From assembly GCA_032988165.1 (NCBI GenBank), contig JANTQF010000102.1:44763-108762 (forward strand): 64,000 bases of DNA. The letters are read 5' to 3'. The stretch comes from Emmonsiellopsis sp. PD_33 (taxonomy: Eukaryota > Ascomycota > Eurotiomycetes > Onygenales > Ajellomycetaceae). Position 1 is the stretch's first letter. The number at the start of each line of letters is the position of its first letter. The position numbers and the translations under genes were made by a program. The notes below the pieces were generated by a model. That model was not told where the DNA came from, made no database searches, and saw only the letters and a program-made list of their open reading frames with translations. This document shows positions 49,991 to 62,157 of the stretch, in pieces.

Positions 49991-51206
49991 CTAGTTGTCC
50001 CCGATAGTGCAGATAATCTTGCCCTTTGTTTGGTTACTCTCCATAAGTAAATGGGCATCAATTATTTTCTCGAATGGGAAGACCCGCTCAACATGTACAT
50101 TGAACGTGCCGTCTTTGAACTTCGGCAACGCATGCTCCAACAAAAGATCCCGAAGCTGCCTCTGATATGCCGGCGCTCGGCTCCTCAGAGAGCTTCCTTC
50201 GAAGCGTAGCCGCTTGCGGAGAAAGGCACTGATATCGATGCCTGCAGGTAGCTTGGTTCCACCCAAGAAAGCAAGATTGACAATGTGTCCATCCAGCGCC
50301 GCTGCGTCGAGGTTCCCTTGGAAATAGCCAGCGCCGATATAATCGATGATTACGTCGACACCGCGACCGTTGGTGGCCTTTGACACCTCCGCTGGCCAGT
50401 CTTGGGTTCGATAGTTAAATCCAGTTGTTGCCCCAAGGCTGTTGACGCAGAAATCAACCTTGTCGTCGGATCCGGCTGTGATATAGATATTGCTCGCATT
50501 ATCTGCCTTGGAGAGTTGGATTCCGGCGATCGAAACGGACGAGGCTCCCGCATGCCAAAGAATCGATTTTCCAGGCTTGAATTCGCCAACGAGATACATT
50601 GCCTGGAGGGCCGTAAACCAAGTCTGAAATTTATAGTATCAATATTTTCTTCTTGCTTCGACCAGGAGTAGTAGTACAGGGAAGTATGTTAATTACCTCT
50701 GGTATCCCTGCCGCTTGTACCCACGAAAGTTCGGCAGGTTTATGTAGCAATGTTTGCACCGAAGACACGATATATTCGGCGTACGCACCTTTACCCTAGG
50801 TGAGCAAGAGGGCGGATTTATTAGGTAGCCAGTAGGGGCCTATACTCACCGCCATAGGCCAATCCAAATACTTCATCTCCGACCTTGAATCCCTGCAAGT
50901 CTCCATCACCCGAACCTTCAACGATACCGGAGAACTCTACTCCCAATGTGTTAGGGGCTTGGGGAGGGACAGGATACATTCCCTCCCTTTGCAAAAGGTC
51001 CATTCGATTTAACCCAAACGCTTTAACTTTCACCAATACCTCCCCCGCCTTTGGGTCAGGCTTGGGGATCGTATTCACGAAAAGATTCGCAGCAGGGCCT
51101 TTCCCTCCCTTGATATCTAGACTTGAATCAACATGGCTATTTTTGCAACTTTGGAGCTAGGAGTGGGAGCTCTAAACAAACCAATCACTCTCATTGTTGT
51201 AGTCAT
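49991..51206 (-). CDS. zeta-crystallin/PIG3-like NADPH quinone oxidoreductase
   Basis: Exons 51,206-51,182, 51,116-50,850, 50,788-50,697 and 50,623-49,991 give 338 aa, the usual length for this medium-chain dehydrogenase branch without zinc. The N-terminal GroES-like domain has MRVIDIKGGKGPA and FGLNRMDLLQREGMYPVPP. The Rossmann domain carries HAGASSVSIAGIQLSKA and DVIIDYIGAGYFQGNLDA, matching the PIG3/TP53I3 type. It should reduce quinones with NADPH, probably in the cytosol; the true substrate is unknown. The first coding exon is 25 nt and splits the Asp codon of VIDIKGG. The weak donor G/GTTTGT supports this only together with the restored family N-terminus. Confidence 0.88.
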
Positions 51207-51659
51207 TGTGGTTATCTCAGATGCATACCCCGCGTTCCTCTCCGTAAGTGGCGACTCAAGATGTACACGTTGGTTTAGGGCAGGTGGTTACAATTGTCGG
51301 TTACACCGATGTATTTGTAGGTAGAGAAGAGACGGATATATATACGTAAATGAAGAAGTCGAAATGATAACTCCCGAACTGGAGTTATGGATGAATGATT
51401 GGTAATATCAATGCTTAGTAATTTGCTGCTGTGAGGGGCATAGATCGCGCCGGCGACAAACTCCGGTACGACTCGGAATAAGAAAAATAAGAATAGTAGT
51501 TAACCGGGCAGCATCGGGTCAGCATCAGGTAGCATATGAAAACAAATCTCGCTTATTTTATTATTTGCCCTGTATCCTCCTTAATAAACGTGTAGAAAAT
51601 GATAGCTATTTTAAAAGTGGCAATTCAACAGCAGACCGGCTTCCACCTACTATCATTCC
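51207..51659. other. intergenic region between the quinone oxidoreductase and RFA1
   Basis: 453 bp: oxidoreductase promoter and RFA1 3' end. Nothing else recognised. Confidence 0.5.
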
Positions 51660-53778
51660 CTAGTCAATGTTATACGACTTGATCAATTCTGTCAGGCGAG
51701 TCGCTTCGGTGGTATAATCAACAGGGCTAACAGACAACACTTGGTACCGAACACTGGCATCTGTTAGCGATAATTCAGGGGGATTAGAGAGTTAAGCAAG
51801 TTAATTACCGTTGTTGTTCCTGGAAAGTATCCATTTTGGCACGGCAATTAAAGTTCCAAACCCGGCAGTTAGCTTCCTGGACAAGCTCTCCAACAGCCTT
51901 CTCATCGGTTTCCTTGAGCTCCTGGAGATGATCCGCAGTGGTTCCCAGTAGCAATTTTCCAACCTCGTCAAAGCAGCTAAGCCATTCAGCTCCAGTATGA
52001 TCACAGACATGCACAGAGAGAATGTAGCGGTATTCTGGTTTCGGGAACTCTTGGTTGCATCGCTCGCATCGCCATAGTCCAGAATCATCCTGGAGCACCT
52101 TCTTGTTGCATTTCTCGGTGGGGCAAGCAGGGTAAGACATAGTTTCCTGTCTAACAAAAACGACAGTGGCCTTCAAAGAAAAATAATCCGGCTTTTCAGA
52201 CATCCCCAAGTTCTCCTCGTGGACCTGAGCTAGAGTTTTGAAAGCGTTACTCCGTCCTTCACTAGAGCCCATGGCACCGCCCATAGAGTCATGGGAGGCA
52301 AAGGTTTCCGATCGTCCTTGAGCGTCATACCAGCCCTTTAACTTATGTGCGTCTTCAATATCAGGATCGACTGTCATAGACCCGGAGCTTAGTAAACTGA
52401 GGGTACGTCCTCTGAAATCGGAAACTTTGACGCCCTTAAAAGCGATGACGGACTCGGGCATAGTATCGAAATCCGTTGCAGTGTTCCCCCATACTGTAAG
52501 TCGAACAGAATACCCAGTGTTGTCAACTAGAGTAAGATCACGCTTATCATAAGGCTTGCTGGTTGCCTTGGAGAGGAGCTGAGAGGTTTCCCCGACGTCC
52601 TTTAGCACCCCAAGTACATCGATCGTAGTTCCCGGTTCTACTGATTGTAAATTACCGATGTTGGTGAAATTAAAACGAACCTGCGGAACATCGTTTTGTT
52701 CTTCCGCCTGTGGGTTTGCCTATTAGCACGGAACTTCCAAGACAAGGATTGGTAGGATATATTGAAACTAACCTTTTCAACCAGAGTATCCTTTTCAAAG
52801 GTAAGTTCGTAGTCGTTATTAAGGTTCGTGAACTGTTTCTTGGCCATTTGGACACGGCACGGGCTTGATATATAGTACACCGAGCCTTCCTCGAATACAT
52901 CATAGAGCATGTCACACTGGTCCTTAAAAGCAGTGGCCCGAATTTCCCCGCTCTCATCTAGGAGGTTGACGCTAAACAGCTTGCCCTCTCCGTTTTTATT
53001 GTGCCACGTTTTGATCGCCGATTTGTTCGTGCACCGTGCTTTTATGGTCCATTTGTGCGAATATGGCGACAGTGCCTCGATGGGATATATGTTGGCATGG
53101 GCAGAGGAAGCTGCTGGAGTGCGTTGGGGTTGTTGCGGGGCAGCCTGTGGCTGGGGTCGCGCACCATAGAACCCGTTGCTGGAAATGGTTGTTGGTAGAG
53201 TCTTCTCTTGGTCTTCGGCTTTCTGTTCGAGAGGTTGGGGGTCGCCAATCTTCTTTTCGCATACACCTAATCGCTCGATCACCTCAAGGTCGAGAATGAT
53301 CAGAATCCTGGAACATGGTTTGGCAATTAGTTGGCTGTCTTGGGGCTGAAGGGAATGTGTGTAGGATTGAAATACTGACCTCTTGCCTTTTACCAAGTTG
53401 GCCTGGAAGGACTTCAGCCGAACGAAGCAGCCGCGAACCAATTGCCCACTTGTTACGAAATGGTTTGCCTCTACCGAGTTATATATTAGAAGCACATTCT
53501 GCAGGCCATAGCCCGGGGACCAAACATACGTGTAGCAAGCATTGTTTGCACATAGTTAGAGATGTCACTGAACACAGCTCTGAACCGCTCTGGGCCGTTT
53601 GGCTGAGCCGGCAAAGGTTTGACCTGGACACATTGCACCACAGGCTCAGCTACGTTGGGCTTCGAATCGTCAAAAATGGCACTAGGGGCTGTTAGATACG
53701 CAGAAATAGAGGGCGTCTTATGCAGGGAGTCAAATACCTCAACGCTCCCAACGTGATCTCGGAAGCCGGATCTGCCAT
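51660..53778 (-). CDS. RFA1: replication protein A large subunit
   Basis: Exons 53,778-53,738, 53,681-53,530, 53,470-53,380, 53,307-52,773, 52,707-51,809 and 51,753-51,660 give 603 aa. RPA70/Rfa1 binds single-stranded DNA in replication, repair and recombination. Four OB folds are expected: the N-terminal protein-interaction fold (residues 1-110), DNA-binding folds A (IYPIEALSPYSHKWTIKARC) and B (IDVLGVLKDVGE), and C, which holds the zinc ribbon C468-x4-C473...C487-x2-C490. A Gln/Pro/Ala linker separates the first two. The last splice restores RVRYQVLSVSPVDY. An exact MluI cell-cycle box lies about 150 bp upstream. Divergent from UBP14. Confidence 0.95.
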
Positions 53779-54141
53779 GGTTTAGAACGCAAAGCCCCGG
53801 AGGAAGTAACAGCTAAAAAGAAGAGGTTCTAAACCGAGAGAGACTGGCCGTGTGGATGGGGCCAAACAGGCGTTGTTGAGACGGGGAGGTTTGCATGCAG
53901 CAGCGTCGCGTCTGGCGGGAGAAAACACGCGTAAAGTGCCAGGCGGGGTGTGTTGTGGCGCTAGCTGTTCTGGGACTAGCGCGTCTCGATTACCTCACAG
54001 CTCCCTCCCCCACCGTCTGCCTGCTTGTTTGATGCTTCAACCTCCCTCAGTCCACGGGAAGCTGTTCTGCCCCAGAGTGTCTCTGTTCCTGTGCGAGCGT
54101 GCATGCTATAGACCACTGCATCGTCTTCAGTTACACCCATC
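53779..54141. promoter_or_regulatory. divergent promoter region of RFA1 and UBP14
   Basis: 363 bp between the two start codons, GC-rich, containing one exact ACGCGT and two near variants (GTCGCGTC at about 53,905 and AGCGCGTC at about 53,978). A plus-strand open frame crosses it but precedes the recognised UBP14 start. Confidence 0.6.
53927..53932. promoter_or_regulatory. MluI cell-cycle box (MCB)
   Basis: ACGCGT, the palindromic MBF-binding core of G1/S genes, about 150 bp from the RFA1 start and 210 bp from the UBP14 start. Rfa1 is a classic MCB target in yeasts. Confidence 0.55.
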
Positions 54142-56859
54142 ATGGCGTGTGTTCACATTAATGCCCCAGGTAACCCCGCCGTGTTCGTTGCGTTGCTTTT
54201 TGTTTACCTGCCGTATGTTGACATCTACTTGTGCAGAGCTCCGTCCGCCGCGCATCACCCAGCCCGTGTATCGAGAGGACTGCACTCAGTGCTTTGACTC
54301 TATCGTACGTTGGATATACACTAGGTGACCTCTCAGAATGTGACTGATAGTGTTCTAAGGACGACCCCTCTGGCCTCGATGTCTGTCTGTACTGCTTCAA
54401 CGGTGGTTGCACCGGAGAGAGAAACCACTCCGCCATCCACCATCGCCGCACTGGCCACCCACTGGTGCTGAATATCAAGCGAACGAAGAAGGTGGTGCAG
54501 GTTCGATTCCGTTTCTCCTTGTCGTCTCCATCCCCCGCACATGCTCCCAAGGCGCGGGTTCGAAATGCAGTTCATAGAATGCTAATATCTTGTCAAGCGA
54601 GATGAACCTCCCCCAAAAATTTCAAAACTCGCCATAGCCGCTGAAAAGGAAGAGGACCGATATGACACCACAACAAAAATATCTTGCTATGATTGTCAGG
54701 TTGGCGACATCGATAAATTTTCCGGGAAACTATCGGAGGTTGTCGATGGTGTAATGAATGCTCTCACATTCTCCCGCCAAGAGGAAGTTAAGGCATGGGA
54801 ACAGGAATACGCTCCTTGCCAGCATGTTCTCTCACTTGTACAGAACCAAACCAGCGAGTCTAGCCCCAAAGGTATGTTCCCCTGAAGAGAGAGATAAAAC
54901 CAAACAAGAGAACTGAGCCCTAAAAATTCCCCCTAGAGTTGTCCAAATGCTCGTCATGCGACTTGAAAGAGAACCTCTGGCTCTGCCTCGAGTGCGGAAA
55001 CCTGGGATGCGGTCGAAGTCAGTTTGGTGGCATGGGTGGTAATTCACATGGTCTTGCTCATGCCGACAGTTCCTCACACGGTATCGCTGTCAAACTTGGC
55101 TCCATCACTCCTGAAGGGTCTGCGGATGTGTTTTGCTACAAGTGCAACGACGAAATAATTGATCCAAGCCTTAGTGCACACCTCCAGCACTGGGGTATAA
55201 ATATTGCCGAGCGACAAAAAACCGAACAGAGTCTTGTGGAGATGCAAATCGAGCAAAACCTAAAATGGGATTTTGCGATGACTGGCCGAGATGGACATGA
55301 ATCGAAACCAATTTTTGGCAACGGATTGACGGGGCTCAAGAATCTAGGGAACAGCTGTTATGTCTCTAGCGTTATCCAATGCTTGTTTGCGTTGCCAGAG
55401 TTTAAAGAGCGGTATTTGCAATCCATGGAGGAACCGCCATTTGTGGCGTCACCCGCTGAGGACCTTGAAACACAACTACGAAAAATAAGTGATGGTTTAC
55501 ACTCCGGTCGCTATTCGTTTCCAGATCCAGATGCACCTCCTCATAACGATTCCACGACCGCCGCATACCAAAAAGGTCTTGCTCCTGCAATGCTCAAACA
55601 TTTGATTGGTCGCGGCCACCCTGAGTTTTCGACTATGCGTCAGCAAGATGCGTTCGAGTTTCTTCTACATCTTTTCAAACTCATCACACGCTCAAAGCAC
55701 ACAGCGGAACTACAAGATCCTGTGAACTCATTCCGCTTTGCCCTTGAACAGCGCTTGCAGTGTGTGGCATGCAAAAAAGTCCGATATAGTGTCGATGAAC
55801 AGGATAATATATCAGTCCCTGTTCCGGCACGCCCCTTGCAATCGACCGATAGTGTGGGAGAAGATACCGAGGGCAAGAACACCCCAGACGGGCAGAAATA
55901 CGAATCAGTTACCTTGAAGGAGTGTTTGGATATTTTTACACAAAGCGAAATTGTTGAGCTGACCTGCCCAGCATGCGGTAGCAAAGATGGGTTCCTTAAA
56001 CGGTCACTTTTTAAAACCTTCCCGCAGAATCTAGTGGTTAACGCCCGTCGCTTCAACCTCATCAATTGGGTCCCAACAAAGCTTAACATCCCAGTTGAAG
56101 TTGATGATAAACCTTTTGACATGAGTGCTTATTTGTCCCCAGGACTTCAGGAAGGCGAAGAGCTGCTTCCCGAGGATTCTTCTACTAGCCAGGCAACAGC
56201 GTTCGTCCCAAATGCTAGCGCACTTGATCAGCTTCTTGGAATGGGCTTCCCCGAGGTTAGGTCCAAGAAAGCACTGCATGCCACTGGGAACTCCGATGCA
56301 GATGCGGCCCTAAATTGGCTACTTGCTCACATGGAGGACCCGGATATTGACACACCTATGGAACTTACGAGTACCAGTACCTCTACCGGAGTATCAACGG
56401 ATGATCCGGACAAGATAGCTCAACTCAACGAAATGGGTATCGATCCTGTCAAGGCCAGCAAAGCCCTTCGAGAGACAGATGGCGACGTGATGAGGGCAGT
56501 TGATTGGGTTTTCAGCCACCCCGATGACACGGGCATGGAAGAGGATGCTACTGGCGATTCCGCCGTCAGCGCTCGTGAACCTCCAGGCTCGAACCATTTA
56601 CCAGCTAAATTTCAACTACAGTCCATCATATGTCACAAAGGAGGTTCAGTTCATGCCGGGTAAGAAGTCATTTCATTCGCCTTACATAACTAACTCATTA
56701 CTAACGAGATGCAGTCATTATGTCGCCTTTATACGCAAGATGCTTCCGGGAACCGACACACCTCGCTGGGTCCTCTTCAATGACGAGAAGGTGGTTGAAG
56801 CGAGCGACATTGAAGAGATGAAACAGTTTGCCTACGTGTACCTTTTCAGGAAGTTATAA
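54142..56859 (+). CDS. UBP14: ubiquitin carboxyl-terminal hydrolase Ubp14 (USP5/isopeptidase T type)
   Basis: Exons 54,142-54,169, 54,237-54,304, 54,360-54,500, 54,598-54,871, 54,937-56,659 and 56,715-56,859 give 792 aa. It disassembles free polyubiquitin chains, supporting proteasome function. An N-terminal zinc-finger variant (REDCTQCFDSI, then CLYCFNGGC) is followed by the ZnF-UBP domain (CSSCDLKENLWLCLECG, CGRSQFGG, and HGIAVKLGSITPEG). The catalytic Cys is C311 in NLGNSCYVSS and the catalytic His is H746 in HAGHYVAF, made by the last splice. Two UBA domains lie between them at about residues 597-640 and 662-700. This is the full USP5 arrangement. The first coding exon is only 28 nt. Confidence 0.93.
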
Positions 56860-57281
56860 CTTCTTCTGGTTACTAGGTAACCTAGATTTTTCTTGCTATT
56901 CGATAGATAGATTTTCAACAACAAAACCGCGCCCACGAGACGAGGGTTTTATTGTTTCCCGACAACAGACTAAGATGGTGCTTACTTTGCTAGTAATAAC
57001 CTAGAATTATCATGGCGGAACTATGCACATTGAATATGAGACCATTAATGCATCCGGCCAACCTTTCAGTTGTGTTGGACGTTTTCGTATAGAACGTGAT
57101 GAACAAAAGTCAATAAGATTGAAACTTTATATGCAAAGAAGTTTCACTCCATTTACCCACCCACATCGCTCTCCCATTCCAAACATAAAGAAAAAGCAAG
57201 AGCAAATAAGAAAAAAAAAATGCTCCTCGCAAACATATTTAAAAGTACTGTACAGATGCCGAAGACAGAAAAAGAAAAAGC
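56860..57281. other. intergenic region between convergent UBP14 and NUP133
   Basis: 422 bp holding both 3' ends. Contains an A-rich run near 57,208. No gene recognised. Confidence 0.5.
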
Positions 57282-60200
57282 TCATATATCACCATTACCC
57301 ATATTCTCCGGCGCGGGGGTTGAAGGCTCTCCCTTTGTCACATCCACAATCCACGAGAACCACTCCTCCAGTCTGCCCTTGTCAATATATGTCCTTAGGA
57401 CATCGATTTCGGTATCTAGTTCCTCGGTCAGACTTATTCGTTGATCGGTAGATAGCATGCTCTCGAGCTTCTCGGGAATAACATTGCCGGTTTGGAGGAC
57501 GCGTGAGGGAGGGAATGCATGGCGTAGTAGGTTCACATTTTCACCAAGACCTTTTTTGAAATCTGTTAGAGGGATGGTTTTATTTTTATTGGGAAAGGAA
57601 GAGTCCAGTATAGGGAGGGGGTATTAAATTTACCTTCAGATAGCTGCCTCATCGTCTCAAACAGAGCCGTTGCACAGACATTATCTTCAACCTCCTTATC
57701 CCCTTTCTTCTCCGTCTTATTGATAACCTCCCAGTTATCCCGGATCATACAGCGACGCCAGATGAGCATCTCCAGCGCCTCGCGGTACTCGTCTCGTTGG
57801 TTCAAGTTGCTGATTTGCAGGACGCGCAGAGCGTAGAAAAATTCATGGCCCGCAATCTCATCCGCCTCTTCCGTGCCTTCGAGAAATTGAACGGGATCCA
57901 TAAGAGTCAACAAGTTTATCAGCTCATCGGGGTCCATTGGACGTCTTGCGACTAATTTGTCGAGCGCTCGTTGAAGGACTCCACGGAGCGCTGGTTTCCC
58001 GCGGATAATATGGTTCCCAAACTGTTCCATCGCCAATTGAAGTTCTGCACTTTGGTCGATGGCACCGTGTAAAGCGGGCAAAATATGTTGGTAGAGCAGT
58101 TCTTGGACGTTGCAGAGCTCGGCAAGGTGATCGAACTGTTTGATATCCTCTTGTATGTGATCTGTAGACTTGGATTTCTCCACGTCCGCTAGTCTGGTGA
58201 GTTTTACAAGCGATAGCTCGACGCGTTTGCTCCAAAGGTCTGTTTCCTGCTGCATGGATAGATGCTGTAAGGTTGTGCATGCGGCGTTATAGTCACGCTC
58301 CCCAACTACGTCGTTGATCCAGCTTAGTTTCGAGTAGGCCGGGTGGCTGCGTAAGAACCTCGTTACATGTCCTTGGTACTCCCGCATTAACAACAACGCT
58401 TCAGGCTGACCGACGGAAATATGCCGGGTACAGAACGCATCTGCCCAGGCTTCACCAAAGCGTTCGAAATATTTGTCAATTCTCTGCTGCCAGTTCTTCA
58501 TTCCTTCGTCGAGTACCGCAGGCGAATCATCTTCAGCCCGCCTCTGCGGCCTCCGTTGCTTGATTTGCTCTTGCAGCTCGACCATGAGTTCCACCAATGC
58601 ATCCATATCCCGGAAGTTTTCAGCGAGCGTAATAGCCTCTTCTAACAACCCTGTCGCAGCCATTTTGTACAGTTGGATCTTGCGGTGTTCGACGTGTGCT
58701 TTTTCAAGTAATTTACCGTCATCTCGGATGTCTGGGCTATTTTGCGCCGCGCACCACTTGGTTCTCTCTTTATGTAACAGCGAGAACGCTCTAAATTGTC
58801 TGGGGATGTTCTGTTCGATTGTATTATGGATTTTTGTAGCGCGGGCGTTGGGTGGATCTGACTTCGAAGCAACTTGGCGTATCCATCGAAGGCAAGCATT
58901 GATTTCCAGGTCTAGTAAATGCTGCGTTTCCGCATAGTTGATTTGTTTGGAAGTCCATATCTCGGGCAAATCGCTATATTGGGATGTGATAACTCCATCG
59001 TCGTCGACAGATTCATCGCTTACTCCATACAGGGCAGTGTTGTCCTGGCGGAATTGGAAAGCGGTCTCCAAGGTGGCCAGCGACAAATTACATGCCTCGT
59101 AAACCTGCTCCATCAATTGCGAGTCCATTTTAACTGGGTTGTCTTCATCGTCTTTTCTGATACCATTCAATATCCAAGGAATGACATATTCCATTCTCCA
59201 AGTGTCATGAATAAACCAATGGCGAACTTCGTCATTCTCACCGCCTGCCGGATCTATTCTTGTCTTGTGATTGTCCCCCATTTTGCTAAGAAGGTGTTCA
59301 AGATGTGTCTGCTTGTTGGCGCGGATTTGCTCATTGCCTTCTTGCGCCCTCCAGATAGCTCTCTGAGCCGCCATTTTTTCCGCACCCCATAAGAGCTTCC
59401 ATCTGGTGAGGTGAGAGAGATGCACGTGGAATCGCTTTAGATATACTGCAAGATCATGAAGCGCGGTAGCTCGCATTTTCATCTGTTGCTCTAAAGATGG
59501 GACTGTCGTCGGAACAAACTTCGAGCTGGATTTAAGAATTTCGTCGCTTATTGTCAAAGCTGCTTCCTCAAGCTCAGCCGGCGATGAATGGAGCTCGTCA
59601 TAACCCACGAAATCAAGAGGATTGGTTTTCATGCCACCATAAAAGACAGCCTGCTCAAGTCGCGACTTAGCGGTTATTTTCAACGCCTCGGGTCCATCAG
59701 AGGTTGGTAGTGGTAGCGCGGAGAGGCGAACGAGGCCGAAATTGCGGATGACAACAATACAGGATGGATATTTATGATCGGCATCGTAATCCTCCGTACC
59801 GCACCCCTGGACCACGTAATCATGTCCATGTCGAAATCGGATGCAGTCTTGGAAAAGGGAACGGGGTGTACTGTCGTTGGTGTCCACAGTTAATGTCGAT
59901 ACTTCTCGTTGAGATGATGTAAGAGATAGCAGAACAACTGCTGTATCGAAAATAACAAAGGCAGAATTGCTTGGTTTGGGGATATATAGATGTGGCGACC
60001 ATCCAGAGCCTGATTCAGGGGTGTGGTTTCGCAGATGAACGGGGTGAACGACGCCGGTATTTGGCGTGGAGCCTACTATGTTCAGCTCGACAACGAAATA
60101 AGATGGAGATGAGTCCTGTAACACTGATACTAGAACCCAAAGAGAGATGGGCCTGTCGATGTCGTCTGGATCCCCAGACGCGTTGCCGTAGTCTCCCTGG

Positions 60201-61484
60201 GCAAATGCAAAATCAAAAACCTCGAAGGAATGTTGAGCTTCATCCTCGGCAACGCCTATTATGCTGTCGAGCGACTGGAGTATGCAATCCTTCGCGTCCA
60301 CCTCGGCCTTCAGAGTGTTGCCATTGCTCCAATGTATGTCCCATAGCTCAAACGCACCAGCACTGGTGGCTATCATGATATCACGTTGGCCACGCTGGGA
60401 GGATATACCAGCTTTGGTGGCTGCAACCTTCCTTTTCCATGAGTTACCAGAAAGCACATTCCTTAGCCCCCCAAGGAAACCAACATTCGCCGTCCGTGAT
60501 GTGCCTCGGAGAATCTCAACGGAGATGCCTGGTTTCCCCTGTGAATCCCTAATAGAAACATGCGCGAGGCGACCGGTGGATAGGGCAATGATAATTCCCG
60601 AAGGTTCAGCATTGATGATCTCTGTCGCGACCTCTCCTGATAGCATGCCAGGTATTGCGCCTTGGATTCCATTCTGTCGTTGTTTGATTAATCCAAGTAT
60701 GGCAGCATTCGAAACAGTCTCCCAAAGAGTGATTTTCCCCGTTGACGGAACTACCACCATCAGACCAGGATTACCCTCCGCAGATTTAGACACAAAGGTG
60801 CCCAACGGAAGAGGGTCGTCGGGGTATCTCGCCGGGCTAGGTAGAGCGAATTTCAGGACAACGTTCGGGGTGAGAGACTGGGGCGGAATATTATAGGGCC
60901 ACACAATCGCTTCATATTGAGAGAGGGCAAGGCAGTATCCGTCCGAGGCGCTAATCGTGTATCTGAACGCAGCTGTATATATAGTATCTCAGTCAGTCTT
61001 TGGGTATAAGCAGAGCCGGACAATATCAGCTCACCTGCGGGATTCTCTTTGATTTGTTCAGGGAGTGAAGGTAAATGCGAAGCGATATAGAAGTCGTTAC
61101 TGGACTGTAAAAACAACGCAATTAGTATCCCCATATTTCAAACGGGCACGGATATAAGCACTGTCTCACAAGAGTAATAGTTCCATCCGCATTATCTCCG
61201 CGCTTTTCTTGCTTCCTTGGCCCTCTAAACGCGAGATCATTCATTACCACGGGCTGACGGTCAGAGCTAGCAACCTCCGTCGCAGTGGGCGTTGTCTTCG
61301 GTTGGGGCTGCTCCTCGTCATGCTGTTTCGCTGCGGAGCTGTCTCCGCCATCCTGACGTAGTGTCGACCGCTGCCTTTTTGCCTTGGGAGGCTTCACAGA
61401 CTCATCGGAGCTCGTTCTTTGTCGCCGACGGGGATTCCGTAGGGCAGCAAGGGAGGAATGCGCAGGAGGATTACTCGAAAACAT
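57282..61484 (-). CDS. NUP133: nucleoporin Nup133 (Y-complex subunit)
   Basis: Exons 61,484-61,170, 61,104-61,035, 60,972-57,634 and 57,562-57,282 give 1,334 aa. Nup133 is a scaffold subunit of the Nup84/Nup107 Y complex of the nuclear pore. The N-terminal 45 residues are basic (RNPRRRQRTSS, then PPKAKRQRS). A beta-propeller follows, with features such as LALSQYEAIVWPYN, GLMVVVPSTGKITLWE and FGLVRLSALPLP. The second half is alpha-solenoid (Nup155/Nup133 C-terminal type), for example AWADAFCTRHISVGQPEALL. Assignment to Nup133 rather than another solenoid nucleoporin rests on the N-terminus and overall layout. The start was set at MFSSNPP, 13 codons inside the longest frame. Confidence 0.85.
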
Positions 61485-62157
61485 TTTGGGCGCGTATAGG
61501 GAATGAAGCGAGGGGAACCTCAAAGGGAAGTTGAAGCTGACAGGTAGACTTTCAGTTCTTCGCCTGTTGCGCTTCGTTCACGCAGCCATACCCCAGAACA
61601 CAGGATTCAATCGACAGTTGATGTTGGGTGAAGCCCAAGCTATCTTTTTTGAGTTGTTTTGATTGCCAAAGCCAGCAACAAGGGCTTGGCAAAAGGCGGA
61701 TTGTCTGACTAAGCCAGGCAGGCAGTCTGTTCACGTGATATCCGACGGCGAGGGGGTTTGCGGCGGATTACTATTACAAGTTTGCCTGTTCTTCAGTTAT
61801 TGTCAAAGGTACAGATAAGGTAACTTAGCTCATAGACGTCGCAGCTTGTAAATACTTCCCCAGAAGCTACGTATGTTCATGCTACATGGAATGGAAAGGC
61901 GTTCCAAGGCAATTGAAACCCAGTAAAACAATTGCATTCAGATATTCAGGCGACGCCAGACGTCTCCACAGTAGGTCATCTACTAACGTCTCATATCTTT
62001 CATCAGATAGTGCACATAGATCCTCATGTACCTATAGCGCAGTGATCAGGCAATATATCGCCAACCGCAACGAAACCATAAAAAGCAATAACCGATCCCA
62101 TAACTCCGCATACTGAGACAGGATCTTTCGAATCGGGAGGAAACGAAACGGAGAGAT
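61485..62157. other. intergenic region upstream of NUP133, downstream of the STF2-like gene
   Basis: 673 bp. Holds the NUP133 promoter. Short open frames only; nothing recognised. Confidence 0.5.

Noticed and set aside
53852..54328. 158-codon plus-strand frame as the UBP14 N-terminus
   Set aside because: The frame around the MACVHIN start spliced to ELRPPRITQPVYREDC reproduces the family N-terminus, while the long unspliced frame is in the RFA1/UBP14 promoter and ends at an in-frame stop.
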